From NCBI GenBank assembly GCA_049999725.1, contig JBNGIS010020367.1:19243-83242 (forward strand): a stretch of DNA of 64,000 bases, read 5' to 3'. The position numbers and the translations under genes are program-made. Position 1 is the first letter of the stretch; each line of letters begins with the position of its first letter. The notes beneath the pieces are model-generated. The model saw only the letters and a list, made by a program, of their open reading frames with translations. It was not told where the DNA came from and did not search any database. The DNA is from Haplomitrium mnioides (lineage: Eukaryota > Marchantiophyta > Haplomitriopsida > Calobryales). Below, in pieces: positions 45,621 to 56,931 of the stretch.

Positions 45621-46822
45621 TGAAGCTACTTGCTTCGCTGGTTTCTCCTCATGTGACTTTGATGTTGAGTGCACATTTAAGATGAGAGAGGAATAGAAGT
45701 AAGATTGCACACATCAAAACCCAACAATTCCTATAGAATGTACATAAAAGAAATACTCAATATAAAATCTCTTGCCTAATATCAAACTCTTTACTTCATA
45801 AATCTCTCACCACTCTCATCCGCTCACATTTTTTCACTCTCCACAATTCCTCACTCTATTGAAAACCCCTCCTCAAGTGCTTATCCTCCAATGAGTCTTC
45901 TTAGCAACTCTTCCAAGAGCTCCTCCAAGTGCTTCTCCAATGCTCTCTCCAAGAATAGACTCCCCAAGTGTGAAAATGAAAGTCTAAGCTCAAGCGACTC
46001 CAAGTACCCTTTTCTCTCTCTTCTCCCTCCTTATATACTAGTCTAGCTAATTACTACTAGTAAAACTTAGAGATTCTTTTACTCTAGGTAAAAGCTAGCC
46101 TTTCAATTTTAAACTCTAAAGTATCTCCTAAAGTATCTATTAAAGTATCTTTGCCTTTTCTCAAGAAGCTTCTTATTTGGAGCTTTCCTTGACCAAACAT
46201 CTGACCTAATTAGCTATTCCCTTTTATTTGTACCTAGCTACAAAAGGTACTTTTATATTTCGAGATTCCCCCAAAGAGCAAGTCAAAGATTAAAGTAGCT
46301 TTCTTGTATTTTCTACTTTTTAGTCCTTCTAGAAGAATCTCTCTAATATCCTTGATACTGATCCAAATTGCCTGTACTATACCTTGTTGGGAAGCTTGTC
46401 AAATAGGCTTTCTACCTATATAATAATATTTGTATGTTATATTATTAAAATACTCTCTGTTTTGACTTTTCTATAGAGTTCTATTTTACCTTTGACTAGT
46501 TATAACTCCTGGTTTACAATAGATTTTTCTTTTTTGTAAATTTTCACTAATGATATTTGACATAAGGCATTCACTTATGAAATATCAGCTTTAGCATGCA
46601 TCTATTAAGAACAAAATTAAGTCTGTAAAGATTTTGCTAAAAACAAAAAAAACCATATTTCCTCCAATGTCTATGAAATCCTCCATATACTTCTTCCAAA
46701 TACTCCAACTACTATGCTATAGAAGATACACGGTCCTCCATATCCTTCTTCTAAATACCCTAACTACTATGCCATGAATTTCAAACATAAAAGAAGCAAT
46801 GTATCTGCTTCATGCCTTCACA
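45621..46822 (-). repeat. 3' LTR of Gyp-2
   Basis: Starts TGAAGCTACTTGC on the plus strand and ends GCCTTCACA, next to the polypurine tract. A TATATAAG box is read on the minus strand at 46030-46037. Confidence 0.92.
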
Positions 46823-46840
46823 TTTTATCCCCTCCAAAGG
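46823..46840 (-). promoter_or_regulatory. Polypurine tract of Gyp-2
   Basis: The minus strand reads CCTTTGGAGGGGATAAAA up to the TGTGAAGGCATG start of the LTR. Confidence 0.75.
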
Positions 46841-46842
46841 TT

Positions 46843-48140
46843 TCACTTCGTCCTCGGAGTGACGTCGTCCTTACGTGCATAAAATGGCTTTAGTTTGTCA
46901 TAGTTCACTCGATTAGAAGGCCTTCTATTTAGTTCTGAGAAATCAAATGTGTAACTGAATACACTTTTTGCACAACAAAGGGACCAAAGTACCTTGGTAG
47001 GAATTTCTTTTGCTTCTGTTTGTATTGAATTGTATCGAACACCATGACCCAATCCCCCTATCAAAACTCCACGAGCCTCCTTTTTCCCAATCTCTTGTCA
47101 TGGCTCTTCTTTTGTTGGGCTTGTACTCTTTGGATATTTGCTTCAGCCGTTGCTTGTGCTTCTTCTAACTCCATCAATTGTTGGCTGCGAGTTCGTGTAG
47201 CCATCTCTAAATTGTCTCTCTTTTGTCTTTCCATGCTGGTGGTTCTAAAAGTAGGAAGATCAAATTCAATTAGCAAGACATATTCCAAACCATATGTGAG
47301 GCAAAAAGGTGTATACCCTATTGAAGCCTTGCGAGTAATTCGATACTCCTCAAAATTGCATGTAGCTGCTTATCCTACGTATGTTTTGCTCCTTCCAAAT
47401 CTGCATCCTTCGCTAACATATTGCATAAAGTAAAGTAAGTCCGCTCTACCAATCCATTTGCATTTGGCTTGTATAATGTGGTGATCCGTTGCTTGATGGA
47501 AAAATGATTCAGCATTGCTTGAATAGCACCACTCACGAAAGGCGAACCTCGATCAGTTACGATCTCCAATGGACATCCAAATCGTGTAATGACTTGCTCG
47601 TATAAAAGCCTTCCTACTTCCTCCTCCGTAGCTTTCTTTAAAGGACGAGCCTCCACCCACTTGCTCAAATAGTCAATTGCTACTACCACATATAAATTCC
47701 CTCTTGGCGTAGGATTTAATGGTCCAACAATATCAACTCCCTATTTTTCAAAAGGACCCAAAGGTGCAACCAGTTGCAAATGAGAAGGATAAGTAGACTT
47801 TTTGGCAAATGTTTGATATACATCACATGTCTTGCAAAACTCCAAGCAATCTTTAAACATACCTCCCAATGGTACCCCCCATCTAGGATCTTGTATGCCA
47901 TCACCTTCCCCGTAAAATGACCACCACACACTCCATCATGGAACTCATGCATTAAATGTTGGCCTTCTCTCTTACTCACCGCTCTTCGAAGAAGACCATG
48001 AGAGCCTTGGTGGAACAAGTTGTTCTCCACAATAGAGTATGTTCGACATTTACGTGCAAATGCAACCTTGTTGCGTTGCTTTATCCCCTCCGGATATCTC
48101 CCTTCTAACAAGTAATTGTAGACATCGTGGTACTCCTCTT
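46843..48140 (-). pseudogene. pol: Gyp-2 integrase
   Basis: The zinc-binding part contains 'LMHEFHDGVCGGHFTGKVMA' and 'CKTCDVYQ' in a second frame. The core (47689-47375) has Asp in 'AIDYLSKWVEARPLK', 'ITRFGCPLEIVTDRGSPFVS' (catalytic Asp) and 'NANGLVERTY' (catalytic Glu). The C-terminal part continues with 'EYVLLIEFDLPTFRT' (47288-47061), where the usual PVEIE-type motif is recognisable, and a basic tail ending 'VNYDKLKPFYARKD' (46843-47064). At least three frame changes are present. No chromodomain is seen. Confidence 0.9.
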
Positions 48141-48149
48141 GGATGACAT

Positions 48150-48632
48150 TTATATTGAAGAGGTTCTTGTTGGGAAACTCCTCCTCAATTGCTTCATTAC
48201 CAAATTCATCATAAGCTCGTGATAACATGTCAGCACTGAGATGCTTTCTCCTTGGTCTATCTTCAATAGTGTAGTCAAATTCAGCTAACAAAATTTTCCA
48301 CCTAGCAATTCGTCTCTCAACATTAGGCTTGTTGAAAATATATTTCAAGGCATTGTGATCTGTCACGATGGTAACTTTCCTCCAAACAAATAGTGACAAA
48401 ATTTCTAAATCGCATAAATCACAGCCAAACCTTCTCTATCAGTGACTGAGTAGCTCTTTTTGGCAACTACGATTTGTCGACTTGCAAATACAATAGGATG
48501 ATCATGTCCCTCTTCATCCTTTTGACTCAAAGTGCATCCAAGAGCTATGTTTGAAGCATATGTATACAAGAAGAAAGGCACACTCCAGTTTGGTTTTACC
48601 AATACAAGCGCACTTGTCATAGCCTTCTTCAA
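48150..48632 (-). pseudogene. pol: Gyp-2 RNase H
   Basis: 'SVPFFLYTYASNIALGCTLS' carries the block where the first catalytic Asp is replaced by Tyr. 'HPIVFASRQIVVAKKSYSVT' and 'DREGLAVIYAI' follow, then a stop. The next frame has 'TIVTDHNALKYIFNKPNVE' (catalytic Asp), 'RIARWKILLAEFDYTIEDRP' and 'LSADMLSRAYDE'. Inactive because of the stop and the substitution. Confidence 0.88.
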
Positions 48633-48671
48633 GCACTCAAAGGATACTTTGGCACCTTCATCACTGAAAAT

Positions 48672-49448
48672 TTAAGAGTACACCACTGCTTTATTTAAAT
48701 AATGGCTCAAAGCCATTGCTTTGGTCGAAAAGTCCAAGATAAAACGACGATGAAAGCCAACCATCCCTAAGAAAGACCTCAATTTGGTTATATTGATTGG
48801 AAAAAGAAGAGCTTGAATTTTGAGTACCTTTTGTGGGTCCATCGCCACCCCATCCTTTGAAATAATATGACCCAACAACACTCCTTGATGACACCCAAAC
48901 TTACATTTCTCCATATTCAATGAAGCTTTTTCCGCATCCAACCTTTGTAGAATTTTCTCCATATGGTCGAAATGGTCTTTCTTACTCCCATAAACACAAA
49001 AGTCATCAATAAAATCTCTTACAAACTTCCCCAAGAAAGGCTCAAAGATTTTGTTCATAAATCTTTGAAAAGTAGTCGGTGCATTACACAAACCAAAAGG
49101 CATTACGCAAAAAGCAAAAGTACCCCAAGGACTAGTGAATGTGGTTAATCGTTGATGCTCCATGGCGATAGAAATTTGATTATACCCGCTATATCCATCT
49201 CCAAATGAGTACCATTCATGTCTTGCTACTTCTTCAAGTATTTCATCAATAAAAGGAAGTGGATAATAATCCTTTTTGGTTATTGCATTTAACTTTTTGT
49301 AGTCGTCACAAATGTGAAGCTTACCATTTTTCTTTCTCACCACCACCATAGGAGAAACCCACTCTGAATTTTCTGCCTCATAAATGAACCCCACCTTCTT
49401 TAATTTGCTTATCTCCTCTTTGACAAACTCCGCTATTGGAGGATTCAT
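48672..49448 (-). pseudogene. pol: Gyp-2 reverse transcriptase
   Basis: A continuous 258-codon frame, the longest intact pol domain in the window. Blocks: 'FVKEEISKLKKVGFIYEAEN', 'WVSPMVVVRKKNGKLHICDD', 'YKKLNAITKKDYYPLPFIDE', 'YSGYNQISIAMEHQRLTTFT', 'FCVMPFGLCNAPTTFQRFMN', catalytic FIDDF (YxDD position), 'GVLLGHIISKDGVAMDP' and 'LRSFLGMVGFHRRFILDFST'. The palm and thumb look complete, with the two catalytic Asp of FIDD kept. It is followed by a stop before RNase H. Confidence 0.94.
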
Positions 49449-49478
49449 CCTTCGTTGTTTTTGCCGAACCGCTTTTAC

Positions 49479-49772
49479 TTAACTCTCCAAGTCGATTCTA
49501 TGTTCTTCAAGTGTCACCAATTTGAGATCTTTATACCCAAAAGCAAAAACATGGATGTACTTACGAAAGATTTCTTCAAACTTTTGTTTCTCTTTGCTGG
49601 TTATGTCCTCTCTATAACGTAGTGTAGCAATTTTCCGCTCCACTTCTTCCACCGTCAATGTATGTTTCAGACCTCGAAACTCTTCTCCTATCACCATTGG
49701 CATAACCTCTATAGCGCACATTCTTGGCGAGTCAAGATCTTCATCCAATGAGTCTTCCATATCTGTATCCAC
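49479..49772 (-). pseudogene. pol: Gyp-2 linker between protease and reverse transcriptase
   Basis: An acidic segment with 'MEDSLDEDLDSPRM', 'VEEVERKIATLRYREDITSK' and 'HVFAFGYKDLKLVTLEEHRI', which is the region just before the RT fingers in plant gypsy elements. A stop separates it from the RT frame. Confidence 0.7.
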
Positions 49773-49933
49773 TGCATAAATATCACTAGGATACTCTTCA
49801 TCTTCAGATAAGTACTCTGTGGTTTCTCATTCTGAATCATTTGTTTCTTCACCACCTCCATCCACATGGACTCTTACTCAATGCGTTTTGGATCCAATTG
49901 TGATGTTGTTCTTATGCCAATTGTCAAAGGTCC

Positions 49934-50314
49934 TCACACCTCGCAACACCTCATCAATTCTTCAGACATAGCATTTACGGCCGAACCTCCATCCAACAAT
50001 ACTTTTGGAACAACATGCCCTTTGCATATGACATCAATTTTGGAGGCTCTTGCACATACCTCTGTATCCATCGCACTGATGTAGCAGTTGTTAGCTGCAA
50101 CCTTCTTCTTTCTTGGTTGTCGTTTGGTGTTTAATCCTCCACGTAGCTCTCTCCTTAGTGTCGGGTTCATCGCTACGAGTTGTCCCACTGTGAAATTGGC
50201 TTGTAGATTTCCAATGTCTTCAACCACATTGTATTTCTTTTGATGTTTGGAAATGGAGCAGTCTTCTATCCCCAATCTTCTTCTTGGCTTCCTTGGCCTT
50301 TTAGTCATGTCCAC
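49934..50314 (-). pseudogene. pol: Gyp-2 protease
   Basis: The frame contains 'VICKGHVVPKVLLDGGSAVN', a plant gypsy protease site of the form L-D-G-G-S, followed by 'AMSEELMRCC'. Upstream it is basic ('RPRKPRRRLGIEDC'). The second conserved block lies beyond a frame break near 49930. Confidence 0.8.
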
Positions 50315-50377
50315 ATCATCATGTCGTTCTTGACTTGGCGACAGCTCCGATCCTACAGTATCATCGACTATTCGTGC

Positions 50378-51360
50378 TCATTTTTTCTCATGAGCCATCA
50401 GGTCCACACCTCGATCTATTGAACTCCCTCCCACCTCCTCGTGGGGAATCTTTTCAACATCGATCAAAGCAACCACCAACTCATGAGTTGGAGTTGCACC
50501 TCCATGTCTACCAATTCCATTTGCACCATCGACTCGATTTGGGCAAAATCTAATGAAATTTGTCTTGCCATATCCAAAACAAGTAATGTTCTCCATATTT
50601 CCTTGTCGTTGTGACCCTCCTCCATTAGGTCGAGATCAATTTTCAGGCCTTCTCTCTAAATCTTGCACAAGATTTAAACTTAGCTTTTCCAGCCGCTCGG
50701 TTAGTGTTAGCACATTGTTTATAGGTGGATTTGGTGCTTGAAGCGAAGGAGCCACTACTGTTGTTGTTTAAGATGCACTTACTTACAACACTGGCACTAC
50801 AATGGCCTTATCCTCTCGATCATCCTCCAAGCTCTCCTCCATCCTCAATGCGATGCTCAACGACTCCACTCGCGTTATTGGCCTTTCATATTTAGCCTTT
50901 GCTCGTATTTCAGGTTTCAACCCCGAAATGAAGTTCTTCGCCAACATGGCTGTAATTCCCACCATTAAAGATTGCACGTTTTCACCACTCTTCCTCAACA
51001 CATTTTGAAATTGTGTTTCTAAGTAGTCTACCCTCTCAGCATATTTTCAAACTTTTTCACTCTTTCTTTGTTTCAAGTGTGCTACTTCTTGAAGCAACTT
51101 TTTATAGTTCTCTGTGGGGAGAAATTCTTCCATTAACACTTTGTTAAACTTGTCCATGATTTGATGGTTTCGCCTTTTTGTTCTTTGTACCATCGTAGAG
51201 CTTCTCGTTCCAAGAATTCGGGTAATAATGTTAGCCAATCGTTGGGTTGTTTCTCATCATTCCCAATGCACACACGTTTGAAATCTCGTAAATAGTCCTC
51301 CACGTTCTCATCTTCATTTTTAAATGGTAGCGTGCTCCTTCACTCTGATTCCTCTTTCCA
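50378..51360 (-). pseudogene. gag: Gyp-2 Gag
   Basis: The Retrotrans_gag core is spread over two frames at 51238-50783. It includes 'RNHQIMDKFNKVLMEEFLPT', 'LLQEVAHLKQRKSEKV', a stop, then 'YLETQFQNVLRKSGENVQSL', 'KNFISGLKPEIRAKAKYERP' and 'ESLSIALRMEESLED'. Upstream, a WLA..PEFLERE-like stretch extends it to about 51360. Near 50590 a decayed zinc knuckle reads CFGYGKTNFIRFC, with Cys to Tyr and His to Phe changes. Confidence 0.8.
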
Positions 51361-51626
51361 TCACACCTACTATAATATCACAACTACCACAACACAAAAA
51401 TATGTACTTTGCAAATTGCTTAAATTAGAATAGGGAAAACAAATGGGTTGGGATCCGCCAAAATTTGCTCCATTCGTTCTACCCCAAATTGCTCAACCAA
51501 TTGTTGGCGTATATAGATCTTGGCTACAATAAAGACAGGTACGATGATGGTCATTCTTCAATCATCCATTGTGGCTATTGAGAATTCTCCTCTTGATGCG
51601 ACAGAAGGATTATTCATGTCCAATAT

Positions 51627-51788
51627 CCATATCCACTCCGTTGAAGAGTACAAATGTTGATACAATGGTGTGGCGAAAGAGGCAAAGTCGCTTATAAAAA
51701 ACAAGTAGTAGCTTACCAAGTTGATGAATCGTTTCAACTCACTATTGTTGCATGGTGGCGGTAAATTGTCAATTCTTTGTACAATTTC
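51627..51788 (-). pseudogene. Stray reverse transcriptase fragment in the Gyp-2 leader
   Basis: Between the primer site and Gag the minus strand codes 'EIVQRIDNLPPPCNNSELKR', 'FINLVSYYLFFISDFASFAT' and 'PLYQHLYSSTEWIW'. This is the pattern of the RT-to-RNase H connection of gypsy elements (IxxLPxPxNxxELxxFLGxxxYYRxFI..FSxxAxPL). Gyp-2 has its own copy of that region at about 48700, so this is a second, displaced fragment in the 5' leader. Confidence 0.7.
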
Positions 51789-51847
51789 AGAGATCCGTAG
51801 CCACTTTCCCGTTGCGTCTTCCCGCCTTCGTTCCTTCTTATGGATGA

Positions 51848-51866
51848 GGTCCCAGCAACAGAACCA
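51848..51866 (-). promoter_or_regulatory. Primer-binding-site candidate of Gyp-2
   Basis: The minus strand reads TGGTTCTGTTGCTGGGACC, six bases inside the 5' LTR. It could be a C-to-T decayed form of the tRNA-Asp site, but another tRNA is possible. Confidence 0.5.
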
Positions 51867-51872
51867 TGAATA

Positions 51873-53093
51873 TGAAGCTACTTGCTTCGCTGGTTTCTCC
51901 TCATGTGACTTTGATGTTGAGGGCACATTTAAGATAAGAGAGGAATAGAAGTAAGATTGCACACATCAAAACCCAACAATTCCTATAGAATGTACATAAA
52001 AGAAATACTTAATACAAAATCTCTTGCCCAATATCAAACTCTTTACTCCATAAATCTCTCACCACTCTCATGCTCTCACCTTTTCTCACTTTCCACAACT
52101 CCTCACTCTACTGGAAACCCCTCTTCAAGTGCTTATCCTCTAATGAGTCTTCTTAGCAACTCTTCCAAGAGCTACTCCAAGCGCTTCTCCAATGGTCTCT
52201 CCAAGAATAGACTCCCCAAGTGTGAAAATGAAAGTCTAAGCTCAAGCGACTCCAAGTCCCCTTTGCTCTCTCTTCTCACTCCTTATATACTAGTCTAGCT
52301 AATTAGTACTAGTAAAACCTAGAGATTCTTTTACTCTAGGTAAAAGCTAGCCTTTCAATTTTAAATTCTAAAGTATCTTCTAAAGTATCTACTAAAGTAT
52401 CTTTGCCTTTTCTTAAGAATCTTCTCATTTGGAGCTTTTCTCAAAAGTAGTTATAAAGTAACTTTAACTTTTTCTTACTTTTTCAAGAAGAAGCTTCTTA
52501 TTTGGAGTTTTCCTTGACCAAATATCTCACCTAATCAGCTATTCCCTTTTATTTGTACCTAACTACAAAATCTACTTTTATATTTCGAGATTCCCTCAAA
52601 GAGCAAGTCAAAGATTAAAGTAGCTTTTCTTGTCTTTTCTACTTTTTAGTCCTTCTAGAAGAATCTCTCTAAAATCCTTGATATTGATCCAAATTGCATG
52701 TACTATACCTTGTTGAGAAGCTTATCAAATAAGCTTTCTACGTATATAATAATATTTGTATGTTCTGTGATTAAAATACTCTCTATTTTGACGTTTCTGC
52801 AGAATTCTATTTTTCCTTTTACCGGTTACAACTCCAAGTTTACAACAGATTTTTCACTTTTGTTAATTGTCACTAATGATTTTTGACATAAATATCTTAC
52901 CTTTGAAATATCAACTTTAACATGCATCTGATAAGAGCACAATTTAGTCTGTACAGATTTTGCTAAAAACCGAAAAAACCATATTTCCTCCAATGTCCCT
53001 GAAATCCTCCATATCCTTCCTCCAAATACCCCAACTACTATGCCATGAATTTCAAACACAAAAGAACCCATTTATCTGCTTTATGCCTTCACA
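51873..53093 (-). repeat. 5' LTR of Gyp-2
   Basis: 1221 bp, partner of 45621-46822. A TATATAAG box is read on the minus strand at 52282-52289, just before a GA-rich tract. It contains one extra stretch (about 52440-52500) not found in the other copy. Confidence 0.92.
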
Positions 53094-53098
53094 GATCG
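53094..53098. repeat. Target-site duplication of Gyp-2, right
   Basis: GATCG, matching the uninterrupted target in the other Gyp-1 LTR. Confidence 0.7.
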
Positions 53099-54715
53099 TT
53101 CATCATCTCTTCAACGCAGTCTGCAGCCTTCGTTTTAGATAAGGTAGCCTTCTTTTCCGTCAATCAATCCCCAACACGGCCTTTCCTCCATTCGAGCATG
53201 ATCATAGCTTCATGGAGTCTCCTTCCCTTCTCGCAGCATTCCCCTTCTTCAATCAAATCTTCATTGCAGCAAGGAGGAGAGGTCTTCGCAGCTTCGCTTT
53301 GTAGCATCCTCTTCGAGCGCACAACTCGATTGTAGCCTTTGTTGAATTTTCAGGATCTTGTTCGATTTCCACCTGTTTTCATTCGATTTGATTTTGCAAT
53401 AAGGATGGGCAGCATCGCAACATCAGCATTCTTCGATTTCAAACCAGATTGCACTTCGATTTCCATCATTCAAGATTTCTTCAGCAATCTTTCATTGAAT
53501 TTGGAGAATCTTCTTCGCTAGCTATTCAGCTGGGGCAACCTTGTTACAAGCCCAACACTTTGATTTCCCATGCCTCTTCCGCCTTCAGCATTCAAAGGGG
53601 AATGGAGCTTCGTATTGGGTGCAACACTTTCACCTTCCTCACAAATAGATTTTTGCATTAGAGGTTGATGTCTCACCGCTCATCATTCATTATAGGGCCG
53701 ATTTCTCCGAGCAGCATAGATGGGATCACTATATAATCAGTGAACAACACTCAAATGAGTACAACTTGCATCGTATCTTTCCTATCTGAAGCGCTTTGCT
53801 CATCATCCACCTTATTGAATGAAATTCTAGCAATGCCTCCCACAGCAACACCCAATGTTCAAATCCTTCGCTGAGGAATGGTACGCACAAATTCAAACTT
53901 TCCAATTTATCCGAATTGAACTTCCACAAATGCCTAATGCTTTTTCGTAATGGCCGAGTTCAAACTTCCTCCATACACAATTATTTAAAGCCCATAGCCA
54001 AAAACCACAAAGGAACTCGGTGCTGATCTCTGAAGGCTAGGGAATTAATCCCATAAGCTTTTCTCATTGTTGCTTGAGCAGTATATAATGATGTCACTCT
54101 TTCTTCCTGTCGAGAGGCAGCCCTCTAGAGGGGTGTAAGGCCACCGCATTTCCACTCTCATGCCCTTGGACGGATCTAGTTCAGGGCTCACCCTTCCCTT
54201 GGGCATGCTATCCTCTGAGTGATCAAATAGGCTTAAAACTAAAGTGATACTTAGACTAGTGGGCTTAGCTTGGCCCCTGACCATTAGATTAGTTTTATTT
54301 CTTTTTACTTTATTTTATTTTTATACTTTTTAATTTTTTCTTTCTATCCTTTTGCTTTTCCTTACTCCTACCACTATACTATATTATTCTTTTTATATAA
54401 ATAAAATCACACTTCTAATTTATCATTACATTATTTTTATCTTATATTATATTATTCTTATTCTTATTATTTTATTTTATAAGACCTCAGTAGCAACCTT
54501 GTCCTGATCCAACCTGGCTCGTCATTTCACTCTCACGGGATCTCCATGTATTAGCAACCTATAACAATCGCTCTTCTTCCTCAGGTTCATGAGATTGATG
54601 TCTTCAATTTCCTCAAATTCCTTTGACACAACTACCTATAACGCTCTGTTCCACTGGATCCAGGGGTTAATCTTCCAATTTTCTTTTTTCCTCCATCCCC
54701 AACTAGGCCTCCACA
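53099..54715 (-). repeat. 5' LTR of Gyp-1, part 2
   Basis: Outer part of the 5' LTR, aligning with about 35220-36814. It ends GGCCTCCACA directly before Cop-B2 resumes with ATGACAAATAAAATC. It includes the AT-rich tract at 54297-54480. Confidence 0.87.
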
Positions 54716-55260
54716 ATGACAAATAAAATCACCAAGTACAAGGCACGCCTGGTGGCCAAAGGATATTTCCAAAAAGAAGGTATAGACTTTCAGGAAACAT
54801 TTTCCCTAGTGGTGAAGATGACATCAATCCGCTGCTTGATGGCCATTTCAGCAAAGATGAACTAGAAGGTTCATCATATGGATGTGAAGTTTGCTTTCCT
54901 GAATGGAGATCTCAAAGAAGAAATCTATATGGTGCAACCTGAAGGTTTAAAGCACCTAGAGAGGAGACAAGGTATGTCTTGTCAAGAAGTCTTTGTATGG
55001 ACTGAAACATTCCTCAAGAGCATGGTATGAGAAGATAGACCAGTACCTACAAAGTGATGGATAATCTAGATGCACATTTGATCACAGTGTGCACTGCTCA
55101 ATGGTAAAGGGGTCTATCATCATAATCACTGTGTATGTGGATGATCTGCTGTTATTCAGTGACAATTTGGATTTGCTGCGTAGCGTGAAGCATGGTCTGA
55201 GTACCCTCTTTGAAATGGTGGACCTTGAGGAGGTGCACTCTATCTTGGGGATGTAGGTGA
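54716..55260 (+). pseudogene. pol: Cop-B2 reverse transcriptase, 3' part
   Basis: It resumes in the RT palm with '[18 protein letters not shown]', '[15 protein letters not shown]', a stop, 'HHMDVKFAFLNGDLKEEIYM', a frameshift, and the YVDD catalytic motif at about 55133-55144. 'FEMVDLEEVHSILGM' follows and ends in a stop. The fingers are missing because of the deletion at the other edge of Gyp-1. Confidence 0.88.
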
Positions 55261-56103
55261 TTAGAGACAGGGATGCAATGAGCATTGAGCTCTATCAGCT
55301 AGGGTATTTTGATTCAATTATGAAGGAATTCAGGATAGAAGAAGCAAACCCTAAATTACACCTTTTGAAGTTGGTTGCAAGCTGTTGAAGGAAATGGAAG
55401 CAAAAGATGAGAAAGAAAAAGCAGACATGGCAAAGTTTCCATTCAGAAGTGCAATAGGGAAATTAATGTATGTTATGCTAGAAACAAGGCCAGATCTAGC
55501 ATATTCAGTGAGAGCTGTGAGTAGGTTCATGGATAACCTAGGTGAGCAACACTAGAAGGAAGCTAAGCGAGTTATAAGGTACTTGAAAGGTACAATGGAT
55601 CTTGGCATCACCTACCAGGGTGGTACATGGATCAAACTCACTGGCTACTATGATACAGATTGGGGAGGAGAATAAGACAAAAAGAGATCTACCTATCGAT
55701 ACATGTTTACTGTAGGAGACAGGGCTATCTCTTGGAGCAGTAAGTTGCATAAGACCACTGCTCTTTCAAGTACCAAAGTTGAGTACATGGCATTGACACA
55801 TGCCAGTAAAGAAACTGTATGGCTACACAGGTTGCTTGAAGAGATTGGATTCAAGCAATGCACATCTGCCACAGTTGAGTGTGATAACCAAGGATGCATG
55901 AAACTAGCCATCAATCCAATTCATCATCCAAGGACAAAACACATTGATATTTAATACCATTTCATAAGAGACTTGATTGGAAATGAGGTGGAACTGAAAT
56001 ATTGTATGACAAACGAGATGGCAGCTAACGTTCTCATCAAAGCATTACCAAGAGAAAAGCACTTCAAGCTAATCAAAAAAATTGGCATGTACAACAACAT
56101 GTG
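55261..56103 (+). pseudogene. pol: Cop-B2 connection and RNase H
   Basis: 'IGKLMYVMLETRPDLAYSV' and 'KEAKRVIRYLKGTMDLGI' are connection blocks, with small frame changes. RNase H shows 'LTGYYDTDWGGE' (Y-x-D-x-D), 'KRSTYRYMFTVGDRAISWSS', 'TALSSTKVEYMALTHASKE' (catalytic Glu), 'ATVECDNQGCMKLAINP' (catalytic Asp) and 'HHPRTKHIDI', then a stop and 'YHFIRDLIGNEVEL'. The frame ends with a stop at 56101-56103, next to the polypurine tract. Confidence 0.9.
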
Positions 56104-56114
56104 ATAAGTAGGAG
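56103..56114 (+). promoter_or_regulatory. Polypurine tract of Cop-B2
   Basis: GATAAGTAGGAG immediately before the TGTTGGAAATG LTR start; it is only partly purine. Confidence 0.5.
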
Positions 56115-56931
56115 TGTTGGAAATGTGTCTCTTGCTGCTGTAAATAGTGACAACTAACTATTGTTAGTTGTAAAGGCTAGCTAGTATAGTTTGCTAATGG
56201 ATATTTTAGAGGGGCTACCAGGTTCCAGGGCTCCCCCTTAGACATTTATACTTGTGACAAAGAGCAATTAGTAATATGCTCAAAAATAGGATATTTGTTG
56301 GAATATCAAAAAGGGCGTTGCATTCTGATGATCCCCGTACCACTTTCTCTGGTTAGTTGCCCCACTCTTGTATTATGGGGTAACTTGTATGTCACCAAAA
56401 GGCTGACCTTTGATTTGTATATAAGAAGAGGAATCCTCTTAAGGATTCATTCTCAGTTATCCAAATCTTTTTCCTAGCATCCTAAGAGCAAAACGAGTTC
56501 ATGTGAAGGAGAAGAATATCAGAGCATCAAAGATCAGATAATCGTTTCCCGTTTTTCGACTTTCCTGAATATTCATGTTTCACATTTCTGTGTTGTCGAA
56601 CCAGGCAAAATAGTTTGCTTGGCGTGCGATGGGTGACGGGCGAGTGCTTAAAATCACATCTTAACCTAATCGCAATTTTCGCCTCCCCCCCCCCACCTTG
56701 CTTTGTCAATTCGATTTATGATTTCTGGTTCGAATATAATTTTGGGAGTATCACGACTTGGTTCTAGAGCATGGTGATTCCATTATATGGGGTATCGCGA
56801 TCTACTGTCTGCATCATTTGGACTCTGGTTTTATCTTCTATCTCCTTTGAATCATATTTCTTGTTTAGTGCTCTCTCTTTCGACAACTTTTCAATTCTTC
56901 ACGTGAATTTCAAAATTCTTATTTTCTAATA
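56115..56931 (+). repeat. 3' LTR of Cop-B2
   Basis: 817 bp, partner of 27619-28411. It has an extra AGTTTGCTAATG-type insertion near 56190 and a run of ten C near 56685. It ends TTCTAATA before the CCCCA duplication. Confidence 0.92.

Larger units (their letters stand above)
45621..53093 (-). mobile_element. Gypsy element Gyp-2 nested in the Gyp-1 LTR
   Basis: A minus-strand element of 7.5 kb with LTRs of 1202 and 1221 bp that begin TG and end CA. It has a polypurine tract by the left LTR and a primer site by the right one. The domain order is Gag, protease, reverse transcriptase, RNase H, integrase. LTRs differ by only a few percent over the first 170 bases compared, so it is the youngest insertion in the window. 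Protein domains nevertheless carry stops. It belongs to the same family as the solo LTR at 205-1328. Confidence 0.94.
33211..54715 (-). mobile_element. Gypsy element Gyp-1 with about 3.9-kb LTRs
   Basis: A minus-strand Ty3/gypsy element inside Cop-B2. The left (3') LTR is 33211-36814. The interior 36815-43280 carries integrase, RNase H, reverse transcriptase, protease and Gag in gypsy order. The right (5') LTR is 43281-54715, interrupted by Gyp-2 at 45621-53093. The tRNA-Asp-type primer site suggests the Athila/Tat side of plant gypsy elements. The left LTR lacks about 257 bp of its outer end, lost together with Cop-B2 sequence. The LTRs differ at about one site in ten over 200 bases compared by eye. 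Confidence 0.9.
27619..56931 (+). mobile_element. Copia element Cop-B2, split by nested insertions
   Basis: One copia element spread over 29.3 kb. Its own pieces are 27619-29683 (5' LTR, Gag, protease), 32451-33210 (integrase) and 54716-56931 (reverse transcriptase, RNase H, 3' LTR). Cop-C occupies the first break and Gyp-1 (with Gyp-2 inside it) the second. The CCCCA duplications and the continuous protein order prove that the outer LTRs belong together. About 0.5 kb between integrase and reverse transcriptase, present in Cop-B1 at about 19500-20045, is missing at the Gyp-1 site. Confidence 0.93.

Noticed and set aside
51789-51962. N-terminal part of the frame that contains the stray RT fragment
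   Set aside because: These codons lie in the Gyp-2 LTR and primer site. Only 51627-51788 resembles a protein domain.
56683-56696. Run of ten C as an assembly or structural signal
   Set aside because: It lies in an LTR position where the partner and Cop-B1 also have C-rich runs (17275 and 28157), so it is a normal length-variable tract.
16522-56931. Cop-B1 and Cop-B2 as parts of one element
   Set aside because: Each has its own 5' LTR, Gag and integrase. Cop-B2 is closed by matching target duplications at 27614 and 56932, which leaves Cop-B1 as a separate copy.
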